DNA from: Mastigias papua
Lineage: Eukaryota; Cnidaria; Scyphozoa; Rhizostomeae; Mastigiidae
DNA length: 64,000 nt
Assembly (NCBI GenBank): GCA_964019165.1
Contig: OZ025272.1
Span: forward strand, 14,853,093 to 14,917,092
Direction: 5' to 3'
How positions within the stretch are numbered: position 1 is the stretch's first letter; the number at the start of each line of letters is the position of its first letter. A program made the position numbers and the translations under genes. Positions 12,750-24,299 of this stretch are shown here, piece by piece. Below the pieces are notes generated by a model. The model was given only the letters and a program-made list of their open reading frames with translations, did no database searches and was not told where the DNA came from.

Positions 12750-15290
12750 AGTCACATTGCGAGCATGTTTTGATCACCGAAAACGACTGCTAGATAGTTG
12801 GGTATGTAAAAGGGGGTTTCAAAGGGGGGGGGATTGAGAAATAGCATTTATTGTTTCTCAATTAAGAAACTGCTCTAAGAGTTACAAACGTGTTTGAAAT
12901 CCCTTGCATTCAATCACATTAGCATTACTGATTCAGCATGTTTACTGCGTGATGTAATCAGTCAGACATATTTCCAACTGGTAAATCAAAGGGACATTTA
13001 ACAAAAACGAAATTAAAAATCTTTACGCGAATAAGCACAAATCAACATTAATTTCAAGCGGTTACAAACAGAAGTTAAAGAATGCGATTCCTTCTCAACA
13101 AAATTCTTCACAGATCTCCCACGTTCATTCGTATTAAATAATACAGTTGGCTTGTTTACAACACATTTAGATAAAATGCGGAGGTACATCTAAAATCATT
13201 AAGGTCTCATGCTCGTCTTATTTATAGCATTGAGGGAAGATAAAACTCAATTAAATAGCTAACATGCTGCATAAACCAGTCCCTTTAATCAAATACTTGC
13301 GGGACTTTATTTGAAAGCAAAAGGTTTTAAGGATCTCTATTACAAATAAAAGGATTTTGGTCAAGGAAATTTTTGACAAGGGATACAGTTGAGAGAAATT
13401 CCATAATCCAGTGTAGTTTGATTCAATCCAAAGGTCAATGGAAAATGGAAGGGCCATTTTTTGAATTGATGTTCAGTTTCTCAGAGACAAGGTCAGCTTT
13501 GCGCACTAAATGATATGCAATTATTTCATAAAGAGATCATCTTTATATTCGAATCAGTGCGCAGCTTTGACCAATTTCCTTGAAAATCAATAAAATGAAT
13601 TGCTTGTTTTAGCTATCGTAGAGTTTCGACACTTTGCTTGAGCTAAATCGATCGCACCGCACTGGCCTACTAAGCGTGTATATAGTACGCTCTAGGGAAA
13701 GTATGGCGGAGTAAATTGATAAAGCGACTTAGTGAATGATGTAAATGAAATAATTGATCCATAAAATGATGTAAATTACTTACTGTTTATTACAATATTA
13801 TAAGATGTAGTTTTTTATGTTCGTTTTATTACGATGTCATATGTGGTAACTGAAATGTCCCTATTTTTATGAATATATACGCTCCTCTCCTCTCCCGCTT
13901 TACATAGAAAACATGTTTATTCCCTGGCTTTCCCAATGAATTGTGGTTTGCTTTTTCCCCTAAAGCACGATTTGATATATCTTCATTACTTATAACCTTT
14001 TGCAAAAACAAACTTGTCTCATACCTCACAGTGGTTTGTCCTAATGCTTTGTCCTAATATTTTTGGCTTGATCTGGTAGAAGTTTCCGGAACAAAAATAT
14101 TCAGTAGTCGATATTTTCCATTTGCTACAAATGCAAATATAGCAACCGCAGATGTTAATTAAAGCTCTATTTTCTGTGATATTCTTATCACCTATAATGC
14201 TCCACGAATATTCTCAATCTCATCTTCACACCAACCACCGCGTGACCTGAGCCTTTGATTCATCACATAGACATTCAGCTGGAACCGTATTACATTTCAC
14301 ATGGGAATAATGTTTAAGAATTATTTCAAAGGAAACATTCACATCGAAATTTGACATAACGTCTGCTGGATCGGATTTGCAATCCAAAAGAGAATTTCAC
14401 AATATTCTAGACTATTTAGCAATAATTGCTCGAGTTGTCATTGTTGAGCAACAAAACTATTAAAGCTAGCAGTTGTTACTAAGTGCTAAAGTAGAACACT
14501 CTTTTTACTAACTCTAATATATTGTCGTAGAAGGAGTATTCTGGTGTGGAGAAAAAGTCTAGATTGAGATTTGCTAAACAACATGCTTTCTTTGTCTCGG
14601 CAAAGAACATTAGGATAGCGAAGTTAGAGCTTCTACGGCCATTTTCTTGAATAAGAAAAAAAATTGTGTTTTGCTTAAACTAGCTGGCAAGCTGATGAAA
14701 AAATGAAAATCTTGAAAGGAATTGTATATATCATAATCATAGAACAACAAAGGCCTTTTCACATAACTGGAAATTTAAAAAAGGTGCATAAGGGTAAATA
14801 GTGCATAACCTGAAAGGCGTGATTGAAGGATGCAGATGCCTGGCTCAAGAAACAAAGTTTGTTCGGTATGAAACTACACACATAAACGGTATATATGTTT
14901 TCGAAGGTTGCTTTAAAGCAGTGTTAGTTGATGTAGACCTACAATACAGAAAAAGTACCTCGTTTCCTTCACTGGATACCATTTCACTTTCTACTTGTTT
15001 CTTTGGAAAGTTTATTTTTCCAACAGCATATTGGTAGTCTTTAAATGTAGAGTAGTATTCGCTACTAAATTTTAGACATTACACTTCGCAGATGAAGGGA
15101 TAGAGGGAACGTTGTCTTCTACGGAGAGGGTTAAATCTTTTGGTTCTTCTTTTGCTGATAGGCGAATTAGAACCTCTGAGAATATGACACCTATGGTTAT
15201 GACACGTGACACATTGGATAGGATTTGTACGAATAGAGTTGTGGCATATCAATCACAAATTTGAGTTTAGATTAAGTGCAGTAAATAACA
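12750..15290. other. AT-rich non-coding stretch
   Basis: No exon, RNA gene or repeat family recognised. It could carry SoxB regulatory DNA, but I see no motif cluster comparable to the 12634 site. Confidence 0.4.
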
Positions 15291-15356
15291 TATAAATATA
15301 TATAAATATATACACTCAAATAGCTCCAATCATAAAGATATTTTTAAAGACATAAA

Positions 15357-15462
15357 TAGACCCTCAAGAAAAAATTCCAACTTTTAAAACGTTTCGGCAT
15401 AAGCCGACTGATGAAGGCTTATGCCGAAACGTTTTAAAAGTTGGAATTTTTTCTTGAGGGTC

Positions 15463-15464
<2 letters not shown>
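15357..15464 (+). ncRNA. Perfect 49-bp palindrome carrying a hammerhead-like core (Penelope-type remnant)
   Basis: Bases 15357-15405 are the exact reverse complement of 15416-15464 with a 10-base loop. Only the plus strand then reads CTGATGA (15408-15414), an A, the stem GGC-TTAT-GCC (416-425), then GAAAC (426-430): the conserved CUGANGA / stem II / GAAA order of hammerhead ribozymes. This core type marks Penelope-like elements and retrozymes. Stem III would be short (C-G plus TTT/AAA); stem I does not pair convincingly, so activity is doubtful. Long (TA)n tracts flank the palindrome. Confidence 0.5.
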
Positions 15465-15549
<85 letters not shown>

Positions 15550-15570
15550 ATATATATACACATATATATA
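15464..15570. repeat. (AT)n array next to the 15.4-kb palindrome
   Basis: Alternating AT interrupted by TTTATA words, directly abutting the right arm of the palindrome. A related short (TATAAA)n stretch stands left of the palindrome at 15291-15312. Confidence 0.9.
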
Positions 15571-15851
15571 GGACGTTGTCATCTTCACCAGCACTTCCCT
15601 CTCTAGCTGCTATCTTCATTTCCACTCCTTTCAATTCTAGGTATCTGTTATTGTACCCCCTCGGCATTGCTTTAAAACTGTCATTGTTGCGTGATAATAG
15701 ATAATAGTATTATTTTCTTTGTACCTATGCAAGGTATAAATGCACTTCATGCAGCTGGAATGCCTCATTACTAAGAAAGACAAATGACGAAAGTATAAAG
15801 ACGACGATAGCTTAACAAGTTGAAAGTTTTTGTTAAAGTCTATATAGGTAA

Positions 15852-15979
<128 letters not shown>

Positions 15980-17028
15980 ATATATACTAATATAAATATG
16001 AATAATGTATATATGTATATATTTATATATTCACGAATATTGATATGTATAGCAGCTTTATCCTACTTGAAAAAGTACATACATAAGTTTATTGATCGCA
16101 AAACCAATTTAAACATATTGGCAAAGTAATGGAATAACAATACATCTACAAACATATTTATATTATATGAAATGTTCATTGATATACATATATATTTATT
16201 TAGTCATGTACATACATTCATATTTAAACATGCATACGATCCATTGTCGGTCAGAAAATCTAAATTAGTTACTTTATCAAGCACTATTCCTTCCGTGAGT
16301 TGGTTGTTGTCTAGCAACTTTACAACTGTCGTTGATATATTTATATCCAACAAGACGAAAGAAGATTTCGGTATTTAAATGTATCAAAGAGAGGTCAAAT
16401 TGTAGAAATAGCTGGAAAGCACAGTCGATATATTCAATTTAGAGTTCAGATCGCCGCTTTAGCAATTTAGCAATGACAATTTAGTTAAAATTGTCCAACA
16501 GTTCCCAGTGCATTGACATATCTCATTTTAACTTTGACAGTAAAGTTATGCTAAAAGATTACATTAAAACGGATCAATTAAGGTAAGGAGTCGCTCCTTT
16601 TTCAGGTCAGCAGTAATAAAAATATGCATTATTTGCTGCAAACGGTAGTTAACTTCAACATTTTTTAATTGGTTTAAATTCTAAGCTTGCATTAATGGAG
16701 TTAAGGGGGAGCCAGGGAACAAATACCCCCTGAAGTAGCACGACCTTTGCGAATAATGAACGTGGACTTGTATTGTATGAGACTCTTTTGCTGAGTCCAT
16801 ATAGTAATGACTTTTGAGAGAATGTCCTTTGGATCATGTCATCTAACCAATTTTGTTTCTTATTCTTATCACAGTTTAAAGAAAGTAATTTTTACATTAA
16901 CTGATCTGTGAGTATACTAAAGAATTATCAAAAAGTGTTCAGAAAACATTTCCAGAATTCTAATGCAATATGATACAATATAGCAAGTATCATACAATGT
17001 GACTTAGCGCAACATGACATACTATAAT

Positions 17029-17224
17029 ATAATATAATATAATATAATATAATATAATATAATATAATATAATATAATATAATATAATATAATATAATAT
17101 AATATAATATAATATAATATAATATAATATAATATAATATAATATACCATAACATAATATAATATAATATAATATACCATAACATAATATAATATAATAT
17201 AATATAATATAACATAATATAACA
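17029..17224. repeat. (AATAT)n pentanucleotide array
   Basis: About 195 bp of AATAT units with two identical interruptions (TATACCATAACATAATAT at 17143 and 17173), which are 30 bp apart and show a higher-order duplication inside the array. Confidence 0.95.
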
Positions 17225-17229
17225 TCACA

Positions 17230-20200
17230 ATATGTATCACCTAATGTTTACATAGACAACTACTGAAAAGTTAATTCGAAGTGATGCATGAACAGAATGT
17301 TAGCATTCCAATAGGCCGGGCTTCCATCCATCAATAATCCGAATAATGTGGGGAACAAAGAAATGTCGGGAAATTTCTTTAGCAATTTGGCCTTTTCTAG
17401 TTCAAGGAGATCTTCTTTGAATTCTATGCGAACAAATGTAGCGACAAAAGAATGGGGAAACGGCTTCTAATTAGGTTGTGAGATGGGGGAATTCATATTC
17501 GATTTAATGCTTAATGCTTACCGTCTTCAAGATTTCTTTGCTTGGCGTACAGGTCAAGATTGTAGTTTGCTTACACTTTCAGCTGTAGAAATACACCATT
17601 AAGTTACCCATCAATATCTGTGTACCTCGTACATGCTGCTAAATGTACTGTGAATTCTGCACCAGATCATCAGTAGGTCCTCTGCTTTACATTTTATATA
17701 TTTTTTGCTATTTGCAGTTTTGAGGCAGATTCTACGTGGCATAGCTTGTATATACACCTTTTTGTAAAAAATATAGTCCATAAGAACATTAGGGCTCAAA
17801 AATCTCTGATTTAAGAATAATGTAAAGTTCAAGCTTCATCAAAGCTTAGATTCTTTGGAAAAGAAAAGACAAGTATGAGTTATACTTTTCCAGTTTCACT
17901 TTTTAGTGTAACAATATAGTGTATACGAGCATAAATACTCAAAAGTCGATGAAATTTAAGAATAATCTGAGGCTCAAAAATAAAAGAAATGAAGAACATT
18001 AAGACTCAGCTAAAAAGTAAGTATTCTTATAAAAAGGTGTGTACGAAGGAGAAGACGTAAGGAAAAGAACATTTCGGTATACTATGAGGAAAGAGCGTTC
18101 AAAAGGAGTTGATACTGAATGGCTGTGTGAGAGAAGCAGATGCGAGGTAACGGTTGGTATATCTCGAAAGCCTGTGCAAATGGGTGACAGGTCGACGGAA
18201 TAGAACGATTGCAAGTAGTAAAACTGAAGATTCTGAGAACAGCAAAGGGAAGAAAATTGAGGAAGTCTTTGATTAATAACGTCTTTGAAGAATAAGACAA
18301 GCAGAGCGATCGAGGGAGACTGTGCTCGCAGAAATTGCATAGTTTATTTTCATATTAAGAATGACTGCTATCAAGTATCAAGCATTCCAAAGAGGGAAAC
18401 AATGCTTTACAACTATCGCCCTTTATGATAGCTCTTGATCGACAACGTAATTTTCATAGATTTAACTGTCCATTAAATCAGTGATATTGTTTGCTAAGTA
18501 TAAAGTCTCAACAACAATAATAATCTAAAAATGATTCTCAAGGTTTTTGGGGGACATCAAAAACAACACCTGCGTTTATTTACAGGTGACAAACTGATAT
18601 TGCCAACCAACATTTATAAAAGGACTGACAGCTGCTGCCCGTCATCACACGTGTTTTCTGTCGTTCATATTCAAATACTGTTATCCGACATAGCCAACAT
18701 GAATGTGAATTGAAAGGCCATTTTTCCTGGTAGATCGTTCATCCAAAAACTGGCATGTACTAAGAATTTATGCTTCGCTTTCTAACCTTTTGTGTGCTGA
18801 GGGTTGCCAAAGACGTGGACTGTCCATCTTTTCAAGAATGTCGAGAGTACGATGAACAGTCTGCCACTACCAGCAATTTTATCATGAAAACAAGATGTTT
18901 GCTACCGGCCTGTTTAGAAACTACGCCATACAAGACACCGCATCACACGCGAAAATAATTTAATTTCAATCTAAACAGAAGCCCGATCGTATTTGCCGAG
19001 CCCAGGCGTTATAGCAATATAATAGTCTTGAACCAAAGAATCTGTATGTTGATGGAAAACGGTGAAAGCGCTGCCATACCACCAAGCGATAAAACATATC
19101 CGTAGTGCAAAGCTATGCAATTTGCGTTGCGGCAACGCGACGGGCGGCGAGCCTCGACGAGCGTAAAATATGCTTCGTATCTGTATCTCCTTCTGTAATT
19201 TCCCTCCTTTACGTTGGTAGATGTCCTAAAAACTTCACGTCTTGAAGAAATCTCCACCTTTCATCAGAGTACTTAGAATCTCCGATCACAAGTATCTAAC
19301 TCGAGTACTCGAGAAACCGTTGAGGTTTCACGTATTTTGGGTGTATTGAAAGATAAGCACAGTTAGATCTCCCACAACAAAACCTGGAAATAGAGTATAA
19401 TGCTTGGTCTTATTATTTTTCATGTATATCGTTCGCTATTATTGGGGAAATAAGGCTTTATGTTCGGTTGTTATTCAGTAGAACAATGTCTGTAAAGACG
19501 AACATAAGTGGAATTACTATTTGAGTTCACTGTATCACAGAACAATGACCTTTAGTCCCATGAATAATAACATATGAATCTAAGCATTTCTTCTTAGCTG
19601 ATAAAGCGCCTTAAACAACAACTCAATCAGTTTACTTATCATTTGAATTCAATGCAGCGACGGATAAAGAACCAGATCAGTCACCACGTTGTCGTCATAC
19701 GCTATGAGTTACCATGGTAACTAAATCGCATTTGCTATACTTGGCTAGGCGCATGAAACCGCAACTAGGGCTTCTCCTCGTGAGAATCTTTAGAGGGAAG
19801 AGATTTCCTCTTTGAGTATTGATATAAACCAACCAATGTTATGATGTATTGAATTAGGGAGAGCTGCACTGTTAAGCAATATCCACTGACGCTTTACTTC
19901 TTTGCATTCCAAATGAAGCATGAAGGGTAATTAACGAAGAAGGTACCGCTTATTGAGTCTGGTATGCTCTGCTGTGTCTGATGTGAACAAAAGCAATAAC
20001 CTTATACAAGAAGTTTTGTTTTCAGAAAAATTTAATTAAAGCCCCTTTTAATTGCATTCAGCAAACATTCAATATCTGCTGATATCACAGGATATAGTGT
20101 AAGGCATCCCATATTCATTTTACGACCAACAAACAACAGCTTTTTAACTTGAAGTTGCCATTTGATATCGCTCTCTTTCCTCAGCTGCCACACTACAGGA

Positions 20201-20440
20201 TATAAGTGGTAAAATTAGGCTTTCTGATATTTTAGGTCATTAATTTCGAGCAATGCCGAACTATTGCTATTTCGGGTGCCTGTCTATTATCGTGAACTAG
20301 TCTTATCTATTACAAGAGAGCATCAAAGGTAGCCCTTTATACTGCAGGTAACCACTAGCCACCAGATAATGCTCTGATTGTAAACGAAACAGATACCCGG
20401 ACATACCTACTTACAGTGCCTATCATTGCTCTAAGGTGAT
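17230..20440. other. Non-coding stretch, nothing recognised
   Basis: Open frames up to 113 codons (near 18000-18340 minus) show no domain, biased codon use or splice context. Confidence 0.4.
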
Positions 20441-20446
20441 AAGGAC

Positions 20447-20666
20447 CAGAGGTGGACTGACAGAATCATAGGTCCCTGGTCCACAAGCTTAACGGGGACC
20501 CGTCCCATAGTTGGACGGGTCCCTTTCAAAGTTTTAATGACAACAATACCAGGGAACATTAAGTGTTTTAACATAGCAAAGAAATATGCAAAGATCTCAT
20601 ATGATTTACAAGTGATTTTAAAAGAAAATCATGCCCTTAAGTGTCCGGACTGTCAGTTCTCATCTG
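20447..20666. mobile_element. Possible hAT-like MITE, 220 bp
   Basis: The ends CAGAGGTGGACTGACAG and (minus strand) CAGATGAGAACTGACAG match at 14 of 17 positions. Inside are short hairpins built on GGACCCGTCC / GGACGGGTCC (20505-20522). The adjoining 8-mers do not match clearly, so the target duplication is missing or lost. Confidence 0.45.
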
Positions 20667-21058
20667 ATTTGACCGACTAGTCATTTCGCCACAGATAATG
20701 ATCCATAAAATAGCAATAAGAGACTAAAAGACTCTGTACTTAAACGAGACTACACCCTTGTAATATCCACCCGAGGCTGGCTTCACTTACCAAGCAATGC
20801 AGCTTGAGGGCTCATTGAAAGCAATCGAAATTTTATGTCTGGTTTCCAGGTCGTCGCAGGTGACGGGGAAGCGTTCCAGTCATTAGTGATAAGACGGGGA
20901 CGCATGGGAACGTTCTCAAAAATTGAAATCATCTCACCCTTACTTTAATTCGACTTAGGCGTCGGCAGTATCAGCAGAAAAAGTTCCCATATCACCGTGA
21001 GCCCCTCAACAGCATGCTCGATGCAATGACTTTGTGGTGTTCATATTAATTTAAGTTA

Positions 21059-21235
21059 CAGTAGAACCCCGTTATGTCGGACTCTTAAGGGAGACTGGAA
21101 ATTGGTCCTAGTTAACGAATGTCCGATTTACTTGAGTCTCTAAATAAGTTGGAGTGAATCCAATAGAAATGAGAAATCAGTCTGGCTAAGGGAAAGTCCG
21201 ATTTATCCAGGGTACGACTTAACGGGATTTAACTG
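21059..21235. mobile_element. Pogo/Tigger-like MITE, 177 bp
   Basis: The left end CAGTAGAACCCCGTTA and the right end (minus strand CAGTTAAATCCCGTTA) match at 13 of 16 positions and carry the CAGT.(A/G)AACC form of Tigger/pogo TIRs. The left end is preceded by TA, the expected duplication; the right flank is CA, so that copy is mutated. The inside contains repeated GTCCGATTTA blocks (21121, 21197). Confidence 0.55.
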
Positions 21236-22704
21236 CAGATCTGGTACTATTATGAGGTTCATTGTAAGCAATAATAATTTCGGGGTCCCTTCTTGGAGCA
21301 TTGATCTGAATATAGTCTATTTGAAAAGAGCTAGAAACTCTCAATATATGAACAATTTACAAGCAACTTTGTGGGCAGAAGTCCTAGATTATGCATGGAA
21401 GTTCTAAGTCAAGCTGCTTATTATAAACATTACGGATAAGAAGAAGATACCGGTTTGCGATTAAGGATGATCTATGTGAATTTCATTTGAGCAAAAGATA
21501 GGGGGATTCACAAGTAAAAGAGAATTGATTTCCACTATTCTAGTAAAGCTGCAATATGTTGTAACTATATATTTGGAAGTATATAAGATTTACTTGAAAG
21601 ATGATAGCTTGAAGATAGGCTGAAAATGTAGGTAAAATATTTTAAAACGTATAGAAGGTCTTTTTTCAGGTATACCTATTACTAGGAAAAATGAGTTTTA
21701 AGCACAGACAATCTTCGATAGGTTGAGTATGCGTCATAACTTCTCCTGCATTTGTGGCTTAATTTGTCAAAATCGTAAAATTTTGACGCTGAATCTTTCG
21801 TTGTGTTCATATTCTAATTCTATTGATTTCATTTGTCTATAGATACAAGGTAATTGTTTTTGAGTAGAGTTATGTCAGAAATTCATGGTTCAATCAAATG
21901 CATCATCATTTGGTTGAATTATAGTACAAAACTTCACAGTCTGACGCCTTAATAGACACAGAATGGAATAGAAAATGGATTTTGCTGTTGAAGCACTGTT
22001 GGCTTGTTGAAATCAAAGGCAGGCAAGACGACCACAAAAAGTTACCTTGCTAAAATGAGGTAAAAGAATCCTAGACATATTACCATCGAGCTTTTATGGC
22101 TTGAAAAAGGGAATTATATACCTTACAAAGCAGAGGCTCTGATGTACTACTGTCAATGAATCTCGGCCATTTGAAATTCCACCATGGGAGGAAGTGGTCC
22201 TTATTCTGCAGTTCTACCTATCCGTTGTGCAGCAGTATTGATAGATGATGTAAGGTGAAGCTGCATTTCTGCCCCGTGAATCTATCTCTGCCTTCGAAAA
22301 GGGAACAACTGGGTTTACAGTTTTGTTGACATTGATTATGGGGCTGAAGGTGTAGAGCTCTGTACATGTGGTAGAGAGGTCCACATCTTTCTGTGATATA
22401 ATATGATATACAATGCAATCAATGTGCTTAAATTAAGCTGAAGATAATTACAGCGGCTAATTTATGCCTAAATTAAAAATAATAAAATCATAAATAACTT
22501 ATTATAGGCCATAAGCCAGAATATACAGATGCTCTATTTGCTGGTTAGCCAACTGAAATATGTAAGATGAAAGTCTTAGAATTCGAAGCTTTAGCGCCAA
22601 GAGACCCACACCATTTCTACAGCAAACGTAATCTGAGCCGCATAACGCCTATATGAGATACAGCTGCATTCTTCTTTGCAGAACCTGGTGACAGAATAAT
22701 CGTA

Positions 22705-22879
<175 letters not shown>

Positions 22880-23432
22880 TTGAACTTGCTTGGCAATAGT
22901 ATGCTGGTATGAGCCAATGATCTGTTTACTGATATATGTAAGAGAATCTCTTAGTTTTCTATATGCTCTTGCTGTATAGTGTAACTCATCGAGAGAGCTA
23001 GAGAACGCGAGAAGGAAGAAGAGGAAGAAGAGGTGCCCAATCATGAAGAAGATTGTTGTGAGTAGTAAATGTGATATTGCTAGAGTTATGCTTGAAGGGG
23101 TATATCAATATATAGTTTAAAAGAGGAATGTGATATTTTGCATCATAGACCGATAGCTTTGCTTCCAGCCACGTGAATCACCTATATAAGATCTTTGGGT
23201 ATAAGAAACATAGAACTTAAAGTGATTCTATGGAGGAAGCCATGTAGGCAAACATAAGGAAGCATTGCCCTGATACTCTCAATCCCCTAGGCAAAGGGCT
23301 ATGTCAAACAGGGATAGCCTCGTAAATACTTCTTACTCTGTAATGGAATGGTTTTACAATACGCTATGTCAAAAGAGGGTTGTCTATTGTACACGAGTGT
23401 GTTCATGTTGCATATGAGATATGTCCTTATAC

Positions 23433-24293
23433 GTATATCAGAAAGGAGGCATAGCATTTAGCTCTAGAAAAAAGGATATCAGAAAGGAGGCATAGCATTT
23501 AGCTCTAGTAAAAAGGATATCAGAAAGGAGGCATAGCATTTAGCTCTAGTAAAAAGGATATCAGAAAGGAGGCATAGCATTTAGCTCTAGTAAAAAGGAT
23601 ATCAGAAAGGAGGCATAGCATTTAGCTCTAGTAAAAAGGATATCAGAAAGGAGGCATAGCATTTAGCTCTAGTAAAAAGGATATCAGAAAGGAGGCATAG
23701 CATTCAGCTCTAGAAAAAAGGATATCAGAAAGGAGGCATAGCATTCAGCTCTAGAAAAAAGGATATCAGAAAGGAGGCATAGCATTTAGCTCTAGTAAAA
23801 AGGATATCAGAAAGGAGGCATAGCATTTAGCTCTAGTAAAAAGGATATCAGAAAGGAGGCATAGCATTTAGCTCTAGTAAAAAGGATATCAGAAAGGAGG
23901 CATAGCATTTAGCTCTAGTAAAAAGGATATCAGAAAGGAGGCATAGCATTTAGCTCTAGTAAAAAGGATATCAGAAAGGAGGCATAGCATTTAGCTCTAG
24001 TAAAAAGGATATCAGAAAGGAGGCATAGCATTCAGCTCTAGTAAAAAGGATATCAGAAAGGAGGCATAGCATTCAGCTCTAGTAAAAAGGATATCAGAAA
24101 GGAGGCATAGCATTCAGCTCTAGTAAAAAGGATATCAGAAAGGAGGCATGGCATTTAGCTCTAGTAAAAAGGATATCAGAAAGGAGGCATAGCATTCAGC
24201 TCTAGTAAAAAGGATATCAGAAAGGAGGCATAGCATTCAGCTCTAGTAAAAAGGATATCAGAAAGGAGACATGGCATTCAGCTCTAGTAAAAA
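23433..24293. repeat. 41-bp minisatellite, 21 tandem copies
   Basis: The unit starts GGATATCAGAAAGGAGGCAT and ends AGCTCTAGTAAAAA; unit starts fall exactly every 41 bp from 23474 to 24253, with a first copy at 23433. Copies differ at few positions (TTT/TTC in GCATTTAGC, GTAAAAA/GAAAAAA, AGGAGGCAT/AGGAGACAT). Variants are clustered by neighbour, a sign of recent local expansion. Every full unit but the first holds a GATATC hexamer. 41 is not a multiple of 3, so it is not a coding repeat. Confidence 0.95.
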
Positions 24294-24299
24294 GGATTG

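Noticed and set aside
17999..18340. 113-codon minus-strand ORF
   Set aside because: No domain, signal peptide or splice context; a plausible chance frame in a 64-kb window.
23433..24293. CRISPR-like array
   Set aside because: The whole 41-bp unit repeats with no variable spacers, and the context is an animal genome; it is a minisatellite.
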